Assembly: GCA_902591415.1 (NCBI GenBank)
Contig: CACJAU010000001.1
Location: forward strand, 1 to 64,000
Direction of reading: 5' to 3'
DNA: 64,000 nucleotides
DNA from: an uncultured Pelagibacteraceae bacterium
Lineage (GTDB): Bacteria; Pseudomonadota; Alphaproteobacteria; Pelagibacterales; Pelagibacteraceae
The translations under genes and the position numbers were made by a program. This document shows, piece after piece, positions 43,298 to 54,107 of this stretch. Under the pieces are notes generated by a model. That model was not told where the DNA came from. It made no database searches and saw nothing but the letters and a program-made list of their open reading frames with translations. Every line of letters begins with the position of its first letter. The stretch's first letter is position 1.

Positions 43298-44593
43298 ATG
43301 ATTGAAAGATATTCTAGAAAAGAAATAAAAAATATTTGGGAAGATTATAATAGATACACTATTTGGCTTGATATTGAGTTAGCGGCGGCCGAAGCAATGG
43401 AAAAATTTAGAATTATTCCTAAAGGTGTTGTCAAAAAAGTTAAGTCTAAAGCAAGAATTGACCCTAAAAGAATTTCACAAATTGAGGAAAAAGTAAAACA
43501 CGACATTATAGCTTTCTTAACTTCTATTACTGAGAAGGCTGGAGTAGAAGCAAGATATTTACATAAAGGTATGACCTCCTCAGATGTTTTAGATACATGT
43601 TTTAATATTCAATTAAGAAAATCAGGAGAAATATTATTGAAAGACATAAATATTTTACTTCAAGCAATTAAAAAACAAGCAGTTAAACATAAATATACTT
43701 TATGTATAGGTCGAAGCCATGGAATTCATGCAGAACCTATTACTTTTGGATTAAAAATGTTAACTTTTTACCAGGAGTTTTTAAGAAATAAAAAACGTTT
43801 GGAAAACTCTATTGAAGAAGTATCTACTTGTGCAATTTCTGGAGCTGTAGGAACTTTTGCTAATATTGATCCAAGAGTAGAAAGTTATGTTGCCAGAAAA
43901 CTTAAACTTAATGTTGAACCAGTTTCAACACAAGTAATCCCAAGAGATAGGCACGCTCAGTTTTTTTCAACCTTAGGAATTATAGCAAGCTCTATAGAGA
44001 GATTTGCAGTTGAAATTAGACACTTACAAAGAACCGAAGTTTTAGAAGTTGAGGAATTTTTTGAAAAAAATCAAAAAGGATCTTCAGCAATGCCTCATAA
44101 AAAAAATCCAATCTTGAGCGAAAATTTAACTGGGTTAGCAAGATTAATTAGATCGAGTGTTATTCCAGCATTAGAAAATGTTGCTCTATGGCATGAGAGA
44201 GATATTTCTCATTCAGCAGTTGAGCGAAATATTGGTCCGGACACAACAATCGCTCTGGATTTTGCAATCCATAGATTAAGTAATGTTGTTAAGAATTTAA
44301 ATGTTTATCCTAAAAATATGAAAAAAAATCTTGATATTACTAACGGTATTTTTTTTTCACAAAGAGTACTTTTAGAATTGACCAATGTAGGTTTTACAAG
44401 AGAGCAATCCTATAAAATTGTTCAAAAAAATGCCTTGCAAGCATGGAAGGAAAACTCGTCTTTTTATAACAAAATTATCTCTGATAAAAAAATTACGAAT
44501 AAAATACCTGTTAATAAACTTAAAAAGTTATTTGATTTTAGTTACCATACAAAAAAAATTAATATAATTTTTAAAAGAAGTCTAAAAAATTAA
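43298..44593 (+). CDS. purB: Adenylosuccinate lyase
   Basis: HKGMTSSDVLDT; GSSAMPHKKNPILSENLTGLARL. Confidence 0.97.
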   Translation: MIERYSRKEIKNIWEDYNRYTIWLDIELAAAEAMEKFRIIPKGVVKKVKSKARIDPKRISQIEEKVKHDIIAFLTSITEKAGVEARYLHKGMTSSDVLDTCFNIQLRKSGEILLKDINILLQAIKKQAVKHKYTLCIGRSHGIHAEPITFGLKMLTFYQEFLRNKKRLENSIEEVSTCAISGAVGTFANIDPRVESYVARKLKLNVEPVSTQVIPRDRHAQFFSTLGIIASSIERFAVEIRHLQRTEVLEVEEFFEKNQKGSSAMPHKKNPILSENLTGLARLIRSSVIPALENVALWHERDISHSAVERNIGPDTTIALDFAIHRLSNVVKNLNVYPKNMKKNLDITNGIFFSQRVLLELTNVGFTREQSYKIVQKNALQAWKENSSFYNKIISDKKITNKIPVNKLKKLFDFSYHTKKINIIFKRSLKN

Positions 44594-44597
44594 TCAA

Positions 44598-45389
44598 ATG
44601 AATAAAGGGAAAAAATTATACGAAGGTAAAGCTAAAATTCTTTATGAAACAAAAGATAAAGATTTAGTTATTCAACATTTCAAAGATGACGCTACAGCTT
44701 TTAATAATTTAAAAAAAGCAAAAGTTGAAGGAAAGGGAGTTCTTAATAATAGAATATCAGAGTATGTTTTGACTAATCTTTCTCAATGCGGAATAAAAAC
44801 CCATTTTATAAAAAGATTAAATATGAGGGAACAATTAATTAAAAAAGCTGAAATTTTTCCCATTGAATTTATTGTAAGAAATATAGCAACTGGCTCCCTA
44901 ACAAAAAGATTAGGTATACCAGAGGGAACAGTTTTAGATAAACCACTTTTAGAATACTGTTTTAAAAAAGATGAACTCAATGATCCTCTAATTTCTAAAG
45001 AACATATTTTTTCTTTTGGATGGGCATCTGAAAAGGAAATTCAATTTATTGATAAAGTAACTCTTAGGATTAATGATTTACTAGTTGGAATGTTTAGAGG
45101 AATAGGAATTAAACTTGTAGATTTTAAAATTGAATATGGAAGAGTTTGGAACAAAGAAACTGAAAAAAAAGAAATTGTTTTAGCAGATGAAATAAGTCCA
45201 GATACTTGTCGACTTTGGGATTCTAGAACAGAAAAGAAATTAGATAAAGATAGATTTAGAAAAGACTTAGGCAACATAATCCAAGGTTACCAGGAAGTAG
45301 CTAGACGTTTGGGTATTATGCCAGAAGAAACTAATATTAGTGAAGTTAATTTTGGTAAAACAATACCACTTAAATTTAAAAAAAAATAA
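44598..45389 (+). CDS. purC: SAICAR synthetase
   Basis: LYEGKAKILYET; VRNIATGSLTKRLG; ADEISPDTCRLWD. Confidence 0.97.
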   Translation: MNKGKKLYEGKAKILYETKDKDLVIQHFKDDATAFNNLKKAKVEGKGVLNNRISEYVLTNLSQCGIKTHFIKRLNMREQLIKKAEIFPIEFIVRNIATGSLTKRLGIPEGTVLDKPLLEYCFKKDELNDPLISKEHIFSFGWASEKEIQFIDKVTLRINDLLVGMFRGIGIKLVDFKIEYGRVWNKETEKKEIVLADEISPDTCRLWDSRTEKKLDKDRFRKDLGNIIQGYQEVARRLGIMPEETNISEVNFGKTIPLKFKKK

Positions 45390-45390
45390 A

Positions 45391-45633
45391 TTGAAATTTT
45401 CAGTAACAGTAACTCTTAAAAAAGATGTATTAGATCCTCAAGGAAAAGTTGTACAAAATACTCTCCTTAATATGGGAATAGATAGTCTTCAAAACATAAG
45501 ACAAGGTAAATATTTTGAAATTGAAATCGATGAAAATGATGATCTGTTCGCAAAAAAAAAAGTAGATGATATGTGTAAAAAACTTTTAGTAAATCTTATT
45601 ATTGAAGATTATAAAATAAACCAAATTAAATGA
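45391..45633 (+). CDS. purS: FGAM synthase subunit PurS
   Basis: FSVTVTLKKDVLDPQGKVVQNTLLNMGIDSLQNIRQGKYFEIEI. Start judged to be TTG at 45391; the ORF-track 5' extension only re-reads the 3' end of purC. Confidence 0.93.
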   Translation: MKFSVTVTLKKDVLDPQGKVVQNTLLNMGIDSLQNIRQGKYFEIEIDENDDLFAKKKVDDMCKKLLVNLIIEDYKINQIK

Positions 45634-46307
45634 GATCATCTGTAATTGTTTTTCCAGGTTCAAATTGTGATAGAGACATAGCTATGGCATTAGAAAAATT
45701 ACAATTTAAAAATCAAATGGTGTGGCATAAAGAGACTAAATTACCAAAATCAGATTTAATTGTTATACCTGGTGGTTTTTCTTACGGAGACTACTTACGA
45801 TCTGGAGCAATAGCGGGAAAATCATTAATTATTAATGAAGTTATTAAATCAGCTAATTCTGGTTGTTTAATACTCGGTATTTGTAATGGATTTCAAATTT
45901 TAACTGAAACAGGTCTATTAAAAGGGACTCTATTAAGAAATAAAAATTTGAAATTCATTAATAAAGATATTTACATAAATGTAATGAATAATAAAACAAA
46001 CTTTTCAAATAAATATAAAAAAAATCAAGTATTAAAAATTAATATTGCACACAACGAAGGTAATTATTTTACAGATTCTAAACATCTTGATGAATTAAAA
46101 AAGGAGAACTTGATTGTTTTCAAATATTGTGACGAAAAAGGAAATATTAACGAAAACTCAAATCCTAACGGTTCTTTAGAGAACATTGCTGGAATTTTAA
46201 ATAAAAAAAAAAATATTTTGGGAATGATGCCTCATCCTGAAAGAATGGTAGAAGAAATAATATCCAACAAAGATGGAGTAAATTTATTTTCAAGTTTGTT
46301 AAATTAA
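45630..46307 (+). CDS. purQ: FGAM synthase glutaminase subunit
   Basis: [33 protein letters not shown]. Confidence 0.97.
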   Translation: MRSSVIVFPGSNCDRDIAMALEKLQFKNQMVWHKETKLPKSDLIVIPGGFSYGDYLRSGAIAGKSLIINEVIKSANSGCLILGICNGFQILTETGLLKGTLLRNKNLKFINKDIYINVMNNKTNFSNKYKKNQVLKINIAHNEGNYFTDSKHLDELKKENLIVFKYCDEKGNINENSNPNGSLENIAGILNKKKNILGMMPHPERMVEEIISNKDGVNLFSSLLN

Positions 46308-46309
46308 AA

Positions 46310-48490
46310 ATGAAAATTACAGATAAAATAATTGAAAAACATGGACTTAAAATTGAGGAATTTGAAAATATTAAAAAATTACTTAAAAGAGAGCCTAATT
46401 TGCTAGAACTTGGAATTTTTTCTGCTATGTGGAACGAACACTGTTCCTATAAATCATCAAAAATTCATCTTAAAAAATTACCTATTAAAGGTAAACAGGT
46501 AATCCAAGGTCCTGGAGAAAATGCTGGTGTAATTGATGTAGGAGATGATGATGCAATAATTTTTAAAATAGAGAGTCATAATCATCCATCCTATATAGAG
46601 CCCTACCAAGGTGCAGCAACTGGAGTTGGTGGTATATTAAGAGATGTTTTTACGATGGGTGCTAGGCCTATTGCTTTGTTAAATTCAATTCATTTTGGAT
46701 CACCAAAACACTCAAAAACAAAAAGTTTATTAAATGGAGTTGTTTCTGGAATTGGAGGTTATGGTAATTGTATAGGCATTCCGACTGTTGCTGGAGAAAC
46801 CAAATTCAATGAAACTTATAATGAAAATATTTTAGTAAACGCGATGGCTGTAGGACATGCAAAAAAAGATAAAATTTTCTACTCTAAAGCAAAAGGTTTA
46901 AATAAATCTGTGGTTTACGTGGGATCTAAAACTGGTCGTGATGGAATCCATGGCGCGTCTATGGCTTCAGCAGAATTTGATGAAAATTCAGATGAAAAAA
47001 AACCAACTGTGCAAGTTGGAGATCCGTTTACTGAAAAACTTTTGATGGAAGCCTGTCTCGAATTAATGAAAGATAATTCAATAATTTCAATACAGGATAT
47101 GGGTGCTGCGGGTTTAACTTCTTCAAGTGTTGAAATGGCATCTAAAGGTAACTTGGGCATTGAAATCGAATTAGATAAAGTACCGTGTAGAGAGGAAAAT
47201 ATGACACCATATGAGATGATGTTATCTGAAAGCCAAGAAAGGATGCTTATCATACTTGAGGATGGCAAAGAACAAGAGGCAAAAAAAATATTTGATAAAT
47301 GGGATTTAGATTTTGTAGTTATTGGAAAGACTACTAAGACAAACAATTTGACATTAAAGTATAACAACAAAATTGAAGGTGAAATTCCAATCGATGCTTT
47401 GTCATCTAAAGCACCAATTTATAATAGAAAATGGATTAAGAAAAAACCTTCCAAAAAACAGATTAATTTAAAAGATCTAAAAAAAATAAAAATTGAAGAT
47501 GCTTTAATCAAAATTTTATCTAGTCCAAATCATTCGAACAAAAGCTGGATAACAAATCAATATGACCAAAGCGTAATGTGTGACACAGTTCAAAAGTCTG
47601 GTTCAGATGCAGCAATTATCAGAATACATAACAAAGATAAAGCGATTGCTGTTTCTGTAGACTCATCTGCAAATTATTGTAAATCACATCCCATTACAGG
47701 AGGTAAACAAATTGTTAGTGAAAATTGGAGAAATTTAGTTACGGTTGGTGCAAAACCTTTAGCAATAACTAATTGCTTAAATTTTGGAAATCCAGAAAAT
47801 GAAGAAATTATGGGAGAGTTTGCAGAATGTTTAGAAGGTATTAAGGAGGCATGTGAATATTTAGATTACCCAGTGGTATCAGGAAATGTTTCATTTTATA
47901 ATGGTACTAATAATAAAAACATACATCCCACTCCAGTAATTGGTGGTGTTGGTTTAATTAAAAAATTAAATAAACCTTTAGATCATAAGTTTAAAAATGA
48001 GAATAATATACTGTTGCTTATAGGAAAAACTTTTGGTCATCTCGAACAAAGTTGTTTTTTAAAAGAAAATTTTTCAATAGATGAAGGAATGCCTCCTGAA
48101 ATTAATCTTTTAAATGAGAAAAATAATGGTGAAACTTTATTAAAACTTATAGATAAAAATTTAATATTATCATCTCATGATATATCAAGTGGTGGATTAA
48201 TTACTGCGCTATCAGAAATGTCAATTTCATCAGGGTGCGGTGCTAAAATTCAAAAACCAAAAAAACTTATGAATTTGCTTAAATATTTTTTTGGCGAAGA
48301 CCAGGCAAGATACGTTGTTGAAATAAATGCTAATAATCTATCTAAAGTAGAAAATATCTTGAAAGATAACGATATTTATTATGATAATATTGGATATACA
48401 CAAGAGGAATATTTAGAAATTGAGGGTGAGTTAAAAATTAGCACCAAAGATTTATTTAAAATTAATAATGAATGGTATAATAGTTACTAA
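46310..48490 (+). CDS. purL: FGAM synthase large subunit
   Basis: [39 protein letters not shown]. Confidence 0.98.
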   Translation: MKITDKIIEKHGLKIEEFENIKKLLKREPNLLELGIFSAMWNEHCSYKSSKIHLKKLPIKGKQVIQGPGENAGVIDVGDDDAIIFKIESHNHPSYIEPYQGAATGVGGILRDVFTMGARPIALLNSIHFGSPKHSKTKSLLNGVVSGIGGYGNCIGIPTVAGETKFNETYNENILVNAMAVGHAKKDKIFYSKAKGLNKSVVYVGSKTGRDGIHGASMASAEFDENSDEKKPTVQVGDPFTEKLLMEACLELMKDNSIISIQDMGAAGLTSSSVEMASKGNLGIEIELDKVPCREENMTPYEMMLSESQERMLIILEDGKEQEAKKIFDKWDLDFVVIGKTTKTNNLTLKYNNKIEGEIPIDALSSKAPIYNRKWIKKKPSKKQINLKDLKKIKIEDALIKILSSPNHSNKSWITNQYDQSVMCDTVQKSGSDAAIIRIHNKDKAIAVSVDSSANYCKSHPITGGKQIVSENWRNLVTVGAKPLAITNCLNFGNPENEEIMGEFAECLEGIKEACEYLDYPVVSGNVSFYNGTNNKNIHPTPVIGGVGLIKKLNKPLDHKFKNENNILLLIGKTFGHLEQSCFLKENFSIDEGMPPEINLLNEKNNGETLLKLIDKNLILSSHDISSGGLITALSEMSISSGCGAKIQKPKKLMNLLKYFFGEDQARYVVEINANNLSKVENILKDNDIYYDNIGYTQEEYLEIEGELKISTKDLFKINNEWYNSY

Positions 48491-48720
48491 TGCCATTACC
48501 GTTAGAAGAAATAAAAAAACTGATAAAAGATAGTTTACCAGACGCTTCAATAGAAATTAAAGATTTAATGGGTGATAACAATCATTACGAGGCCAAAATT
48601 AAATCTTCAAAATTTAAAAATTTAAGTAAAATTGAGCAACACAAACTTGTATATAAATCCTTAAAAGGTAAAATGGGCAATGAATTACATGCTCTATCAA
48701 TTACTACTGAGGGAAAATAA
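48490..48720 (+). CDS. bolA: BolA family protein
   Basis: LPDASIEIKDLMGDNNHYEAKIKSSKF; adjacent to a monothiol glutaredoxin. Confidence 0.92.
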   Translation: MPLPLEEIKKLIKDSLPDASIEIKDLMGDNNHYEAKIKSSKFKNLSKIEQHKLVYKSLKGKMGNELHALSITTEGK

Positions 48721-49037
48721 TGGAAATAAAAAAAAAAATTGAGGAATATATAAATAATAATGATGTTTGTTTATTTATGAAAGGTACGCCTGACTCTCCT
48801 CAATGTGGATTTTCAATGGCAGTATCTAATGTTCTAAAGCATTTAAACATTAGTTTTAAAGGCATAAATGTTCTTGAGGACGAAAATTTAAGACAAGGTA
48901 TTAAAGATTTTAGTGATTGGCCTACAATCCCTCAACTTTATGTAAAAAAAGAATTCATAGGTGGTTGTGATATAGTAAAAGAAATGTTTGAAAAGGGTGA
49001 ATTGAAGAAACTTTTTGAAGACAAAAAAATAATTTAG
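48720..49037 (+). CDS. grxD: Monothiol glutaredoxin (Grx4/GrxD)
   Basis: FMKGTPDSPQCGFSMAVSNVL (CGFS); WPTIPQLYVKKEFIGGCDIV. Confidence 0.97.
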   Translation: MEIKKKIEEYINNNDVCLFMKGTPDSPQCGFSMAVSNVLKHLNISFKGINVLEDENLRQGIKDFSDWPTIPQLYVKKEFIGGCDIVKEMFEKGELKKLFEDKKII

Positions 49038-49781
49038 TTAAATTTTTGTTATAAAACTTATATCAGAGTCATTTAAATTACCCCTAAAGTTCTCTATTTT
49101 TTTAATTGACTGTATTAAATTTGTTTGTTCATTTTCTGTAAATATACTAGATGAAGATTTTTTTTTATTTTTTAAATTATTCAAAAATTCATCTACAAAA
49201 ATGTGATTAATATTGTTATTATACTGATAATAATTTGGATGTTTAAAATCTTCGATAATATAAATGCCATTACTATTTACAAATTTAAAAAAAAATTTTA
49301 GTGCAATTAATATATCATTGAGATTATGTGATCCATCATCAATAATGAAATCAAATTTACTAAATTTATTTTTATGAAATATATTTTGTAATATTTTGTT
49401 TAATTTTTTTTCATTTTTAATATCAATACCAAAAACTTGTATATTTTTTGCATGATATTTAAAATTAGAAATATTTACATCTAAACAATAAATATTTGAA
49501 TTTGGTAAAAATTTATTAAAAGCAGCTGCAGAAGCTCCTGCATAAGATCCTATTTCTAAAATATTGATTTCCTTATTCTTAAAATTTTTAAATCTTTCCT
49601 CATAATATTTTGAAAAACCATGACCTGCTTTATTCGTATATTTAAAAACTTCTGCTTTATCGCTACCGTAGTGATGAAATAATTCATCCAAAGTGTCGAA
49701 TTTGATTTTGTCTGTATCTATTGAAATTTTTTTTTTTAATTTATAGATTAAGTTTCTTTTAAATAAACTAAAGAAATTCAA
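49038..49781 (-). CDS. Class I SAM-dependent methyltransferase resembling sugar/macrolide O-methyltransferases (MycE/TylF/CmcI type)
   Basis: HHYGSDKA...HGFSKYYEERF; NILEIGSYAGASAAAFNKFLPNSNIYCLDV; DFIIDDGSHNLNDI. Confidence 0.7.
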   Translation of the reverse strand: MNFFSLFKRNLIYKLKKKISIDTDKIKFDTLDELFHHYGSDKAEVFKYTNKAGHGFSKYYEERFKNFKNKEINILEIGSYAGASAAAFNKFLPNSNIYCLDVNISNFKYHAKNIQVFGIDIKNEKKLNKILQNIFHKNKFSKFDFIIDDGSHNLNDILIALKFFFKFVNSNGIYIIEDFKHPNYYQYNNNINHIFVDEFLNNLKNKKKSSSSIFTENEQTNLIQSIKKIENFRGNLNDSDISFITKI

Positions 49782-50399
49782 TTATCTTGAATAGTATTCA
49801 ATTACCAAACTTGGTTCCATTATCACAGGGAAAGGAACTTCTGCAAATTTAGGAACTCTTACTAGTTTAGCGGTTTTATTTTTATCATCTAACTGAATAT
49901 ATTCTGGAACATCTCTCTCTTTACTCTGTAAAGAACCATCTATTACAGTTAATTTTTTTGATTTTTCTCTAACTTCAATTAAGTCTGTGCTTTTAACGAC
50001 GTAACTAGCAATGTTTACTCTTTTTTTATTAACTTTAATGTGACCGTGATTTATCATTTGTCTTGCAGCAAATACGGTAGGAGCAAATTTTGCTCTGTAA
50101 ATAACTGTATCAAGTCTGCTTTCAAGCAATGCAATAAGATTTTCAGTCGTATCTCCTCTTTTAGATAAAGCCTTCCTATAAATGTTTCTAAATTGTCTTT
50201 CATTAATATTACCATAGTAAGCTTTTAATTTCTGCTTTGCTTGTAATTGAATTCCATAGTCTGTTGGCTTACCTTTTTTATTTTGACCGTGTTGTCCTGG
50301 AGGATAAGCTCTAGAGTTAAATGGACTTTTAGGTCTGCCCCATATGTTTGCTTTTAGTCTTCTATCAACTTTGTGTTTTGATTTAAGTCTTTTTGTCAT
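49782..50399 (-). CDS. rpsD: 30S ribosomal protein S4
   Basis: [33 protein letters not shown]4 domain. Confidence 0.98.
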   Translation of the reverse strand: MTKRLKSKHKVDRRLKANIWGRPKSPFNSRAYPPGQHGQNKKGKPTDYGIQLQAKQKLKAYYGNINERQFRNIYRKALSKRGDTTENLIALLESRLDTVIYRAKFAPTVFAARQMINHGHIKVNKKRVNIASYVVKSTDLIEVREKSKKLTVIDGSLQSKERDVPEYIQLDDKNKTAKLVRVPKFAEVPFPVIMEPSLVIEYYSR

Positions 50400-50415
50400 A
50401 TTTAATTATTGTGTT

Positions 50416-50443
50416 GTTATAAGGTTTGATAATGATTTGTCAA
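50416..50443 (-). promoter_or_regulatory. Predicted strong sigma70-type promoter of rpsD
   Basis: Minus strand TTGACA (50443-50438), 16-nt spacer, TATAAC (50421-50416). Confidence 0.65.
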
Positions 50444-50456
50444 TTAAGCTTTAATA

Positions 50457-51167
50457 CTATTTTTTACTTAATGTGCTAATAATACTAGCTAAAATCCTTA
50501 ATTCTTTATCATTTGGTTCTAATCTATAAATAAGATTATTTATATTTATTATCATCGAATGCTTTTTTTCTTCTGGGACAAAAAAATCTTTTTTTTCTAA
50601 AAGATTTTTCAGATAATTCACTAAAGATGAAATTTTTGATTTAGATGATACTCTAAAATTATAACTCTTTTTGCTAATACTTTTTTTATTTAATGCCTTA
50701 AAAATTTCATAACAAATAAGTGTTAAAGAGTGAGACAAATTTAATGATTTAAATTTAGGTGAAGTTGGAATTTGTAAAATATAATTTGAAAATGATAAAT
50801 CTTTATTAGATAGTCCTGAAGCTTCTGGGCCAAACATCAAACCAACATTAAGATTTTTTCTTTTAATAACATTATGAAAATCATTCAGCGTAATATGTTT
50901 CTTATTTATATCTCTTCGCCTCGCACTTAAAGATATTACTAGGTTAAAAGGGTTTAATGCCTTTTCAATTTTATCAAAAACTTTTGCCTTACTTATAATG
51001 TCATATGCTCCCACTGAGGTTGCTTTAGCTTTGTGATTTGGAAAACTAAATTTTGGATCAACAATATAAAGTTTTGAAAAACCAAAATTTTTCATTGATC
51101 TAGCGCAAGCACCAATATTTTCTCCTAGTTGTGGTTTAACAAGGATAAATCCAAACTTATTTTTCAT
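50457..51167 (-). CDS. tRNA/rRNA 2'-O-methyltransferase, TrmJ-like (SpoU)
   Basis: FILVKPQLGENIGACARSMKNFGF; LMFGPEASGLSNKDL; LNLSHSLTLICYEI. Confidence 0.88.
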   Translation of the reverse strand: MKNKFGFILVKPQLGENIGACARSMKNFGFSKLYIVDPKFSFPNHKAKATSVGAYDIISKAKVFDKIEKALNPFNLVISLSARRRDINKKHITLNDFHNVIKRKNLNVGLMFGPEASGLSNKDLSFSNYILQIPTSPKFKSLNLSHSLTLICYEIFKALNKKSISKKSYNFRVSSKSKISSLVNYLKNLLEKKDFFVPEEKKHSMIININNLIYRLEPNDKELRILASIISTLSKK

Positions 51168-52761
51168 TTAAGTTAGCGGGAGCTTTTTCTTTATAGAGTT
51201 TGTAATCCAAGCTATCGATTAAAGCTTTGAAAGAAGCTTCAATAATGTTTGGGGAAACACCGACCGTAAACCAACTTTTGCCTGTCTTATCTGTGCTTTC
51301 AATCAGAACCCGAGTAGTGGCTTCTGTACCTGTATTAAGTATTCTTACTTTATAGTCCAGTAATTTTAGATCTGAAAAAAAATTATAATATTTTTCAACT
51401 TTTTTAAAATTTGTTCTTATCGCGTTGTCTAATGCGTTTACCGGTCCATTTCCCTCACCAGTACATTTTATTTTTTTTCCATCAATAAGAAAAACTACAT
51501 TTGCTTTTGTAGTAATTTTATTCAATTTTGAAACACTTACATCATAACTTTCAACCTTGAGATATTCTGGCACTTTTCCTAATAATCGGTTAGCTAATAG
51601 TTCAAAAGATGCATCTGCACCGTCATATGAATAACCGCTAAACTCTCTTTCTTTAACCTCGTCAAGTATTTTTTGCACTTTAACATCTTTAGAGTCAATT
51701 TTAACTCCGTAAGCTTCTAACCTAGATAAAATATTTGAACGACCTGCTTGGTTAGAAATAATAATATTTCTATGATTACCGACAATTCTTGGATCTACAT
51801 GTTCATAAGTTTTAGGATCTTTCTTTACTGCAGATACGTGCAACCCACCTTTGTGTGAAAATGCTGATGCGCCAACGTAAGGTAAACTTTTATTTGGTTT
51901 TCTGTTTAAAAGCTCATCCAACAATCTTGAGCAATCAGTCAATGAATTCAATTTTTCTTTTTTAATATTAATATCAAATTTATCAGAAAAAGATTTTTTT
52001 AAAGATAATGTTGGGATGATTGACATCAAATTAGCATTACCACATCTTTCGCCTAATCCATTTATAGTTCCCTGTACTTGTCTTACACCAGCTTGAATAG
52101 CAGCTAGTGAGTTAGCAACAGCGTTTTCAGTATCATTATGAGCATGAATTCCCAAGTTTTTTCCTGGAATGGTTTTTATGACTTTAGAGACAATTTCGGT
52201 TACTTCGTTCGGTAAAGTACCTCCGTTTGTATCACAAAGTACTAACCATCTAGCGCCTTGATCATAAGCGCTCTTTAAACAATCAAGCGCATACTCTGGA
52301 TTTGATTTAAAACCATCAAAAAAATGTTCTGCATCAAATAAGAATTCTTTCCCGCTTTTAATAATATGTTTAGCTGTATCTTTTATATTTTCTAGATTGT
52401 CTTCATTTTTAATTTCCAGAGCAGTTTTTACATGAAAATCCCAAGCCTTGCCTACAATGCAAATAGCAGAACATGAGGCATTTACTAAAGATGACAACGA
52501 AGGATCATTTTCTGCACTTCTACCGGTTTTCTTTGTCATCCCAAAAGCGGTTAAAATACTTTTATTTAGATTTAAAGGTTTTGAAAAAAATTCTGTATCT
52601 ACTGGATTTGCACCAGGCCAACCACCCTCTATGTAGTCTATTCCTATTTCAGATAAAACTTTTGCAATTTTATTTTTATCCTCAACTGAAAAGTCTACTC
52701 CTTCGGTTTGGGCACCATCTCTTAAAGTAGTATCAAATATATATAATCTCTCTTTGCTCAT
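51157..52761 (-). CDS. cimA: (R)-citramalate synthase
   Basis: LYIFDTTLRDGAQTEGVDFSVEDK; GWPGANPVDTEFF; full length (534 aa) with LeuA-dimer regulatory domain. Confidence 0.9.
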   Translation of the reverse strand: MSKERLYIFDTTLRDGAQTEGVDFSVEDKNKIAKVLSEIGIDYIEGGWPGANPVDTEFFSKPLNLNKSILTAFGMTKKTGRSAENDPSLSSLVNASCSAICIVGKAWDFHVKTALEIKNEDNLENIKDTAKHIIKSGKEFLFDAEHFFDGFKSNPEYALDCLKSAYDQGARWLVLCDTNGGTLPNEVTEIVSKVIKTIPGKNLGIHAHNDTENAVANSLAAIQAGVRQVQGTINGLGERCGNANLMSIIPTLSLKKSFSDKFDINIKKEKLNSLTDCSRLLDELLNRKPNKSLPYVGASAFSHKGGLHVSAVKKDPKTYEHVDPRIVGNHRNIIISNQAGRSNILSRLEAYGVKIDSKDVKVQKILDEVKEREFSGYSYDGADASFELLANRLLGKVPEYLKVESYDVSVSKLNKITTKANVVFLIDGKKIKCTGEGNGPVNALDNAIRTNFKKVEKYYNFFSDLKLLDYKVRILNTGTEATTRVLIESTDKTGKSWFTVGVSPNIIEASFKALIDSLDYKLYKEKAPANLNEK

Positions 52762-54107
52762 TTAAATTTCCAAGTTGTCTTACCTTTTTGATCTTCGATT
52801 ATTACGTCTTTATTTAAAAGTTCATTTCTGATTTGATCAGCTAATTTATAATCACCTTTTTGTTTAGCAGCTAATCTTTCCTCGATCTTTTTTAAGATAA
52901 AATCTTCAGAAATATCTTTATTAATTTTTTTAAAGTTTTCCCATTCATTTTTATTTAAATCAAATAACCCAATCAATTTGCAAGCACTATTAAAAATTTT
53001 TTTACTTTTTTTGTCTCCTTTATTTGCTTTTGTGTAAAGTTCGTGAATTTTTGCAATAAAACCTGGAGTATTTAAATCATCTAGCAATGTATCAATAAGT
53101 TCTAATGATATCTCCTCATTTGTTTCATCATAAAGCTGATACCATTTTTCAATTGTTGATCTCTGATTTTCTAAAAGTTTATCATTCCAGTCTAGTGGTT
53201 GTCTGTAATGGGCGCTGAGTAAAGCCAGTCTGACTACTTGACCAGAATATTTGTTAACTGCTTCTGTTATAGAAATAATATTTCCTAAAGACTTTGACAT
53301 TTTTTCTTTATTAATAGTTACAAATCCATTGTGTACCCAATAATTAGAAAATTTTTCAGAAGAATTATTTGAACAAGACTGAGCTATTTCATTTTCATGA
53401 TGAGGAAAAATTAAATCAAGACCACCACCATGTATATCAAATTGTTTACCAAGATATTTTTCACTCATTACAGAACATTCTAAATGCCAGCCTGGTCTTC
53501 CTCTACTCCAAGGTGACTCCCAGCCAGGGTCACCTTCCGCTGATGGTTTCCAAAGAACAAAATCCATTGGATTTTTTTTAAATTTAGAAACTTCAATTCT
53601 CGATCCCGCTTTTAAATCTTCTAAATTTTTATTGGATAATGCTCCATAATTTTTAAAAGAAGAGACTGAGAAATATACATGCCCGTTTGCTTCATATGCA
53701 AAATTCTTTTTTATTAAAGACTTTGTCATCTCAACCATTTCATTTATATGACTAGTTGCTTTTGGCTCCATGGTTGGTTTTAAACAATTTAATGATTTAC
53801 AATTTTGATGAAAAATTTTTGTAACTTCTTCAGTTATCTCATTAATAGTTTTATTTTTTTTTTTTGATGCCTCAATAATTTTATCGTCGACATCAGTAAT
53901 GTTTCTTACATAATTTACATTTTCATAGATTTTTTTTAATACTCTAAATAAAGTATCAAAAACAACCAATGATCTTGCGTTACCAACATGAGGATTGTCA
54001 TAAACTGTAGGCCCACATGCATACATAGTTACAGATTTTGGATTAATTGGCTTAAATAATTCTTTTTTACGGGTAAAAGAATTAGTTAATTTTAAATTAT
54101 GAGTCAT
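52758..54107 (-). CDS. cysS: Cysteinyl-tRNA synthetase
   Basis: MYACGPTVYDNPHVGNARS; GWHLECSVM; KEKMSKSLGN. Confidence 0.97.
   Translation of the reverse strand: MTHNLKLTNSFTRKKELFKPINPKSVTMYACGPTVYDNPHVGNARSLVVFDTLFRVLKKIYENVNYVRNITDVDDKIIEASKKKNKTINEITEEVTKIFHQNCKSLNCLKPTMEPKATSHINEMVEMTKSLIKKNFAYEANGHVYFSVSSFKNYGALSNKNLEDLKAGSRIEVSKFKKNPMDFVLWKPSAEGDPGWESPWSRGRPGWHLECSVMSEKYLGKQFDIHGGGLDLIFPHHENEIAQSCSNNSSEKFSNYWVHNGFVTINKEKMSKSLGNIISITEAVNKYSGQVVRLALLSAHYRQPLDWNDKLLENQRSTIEKWYQLYDETNEEISLELIDTLLDDLNTPGFIAKIHELYTKANKGDKKSKKIFNSACKLIGLFDLNKNEWENFKKINKDISEDFILKKIEERLAAKQKGDYKLADQIRNELLNKDVIIEDQKGKTTWKFK

Noticed and set aside
45340-45390. ORF-track N-terminus of purS (MKLILVKQYHLNLKKNK)
   Set aside because: Out-of-frame reading of the purC 3' end; the PurS family begins at FSVTV, so TTG at 45391 is preferred.
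46915-47370. 151-aa minus-strand ORF inside purL
   Set aside because: Antisense shadow of a clearly coding PurL region.
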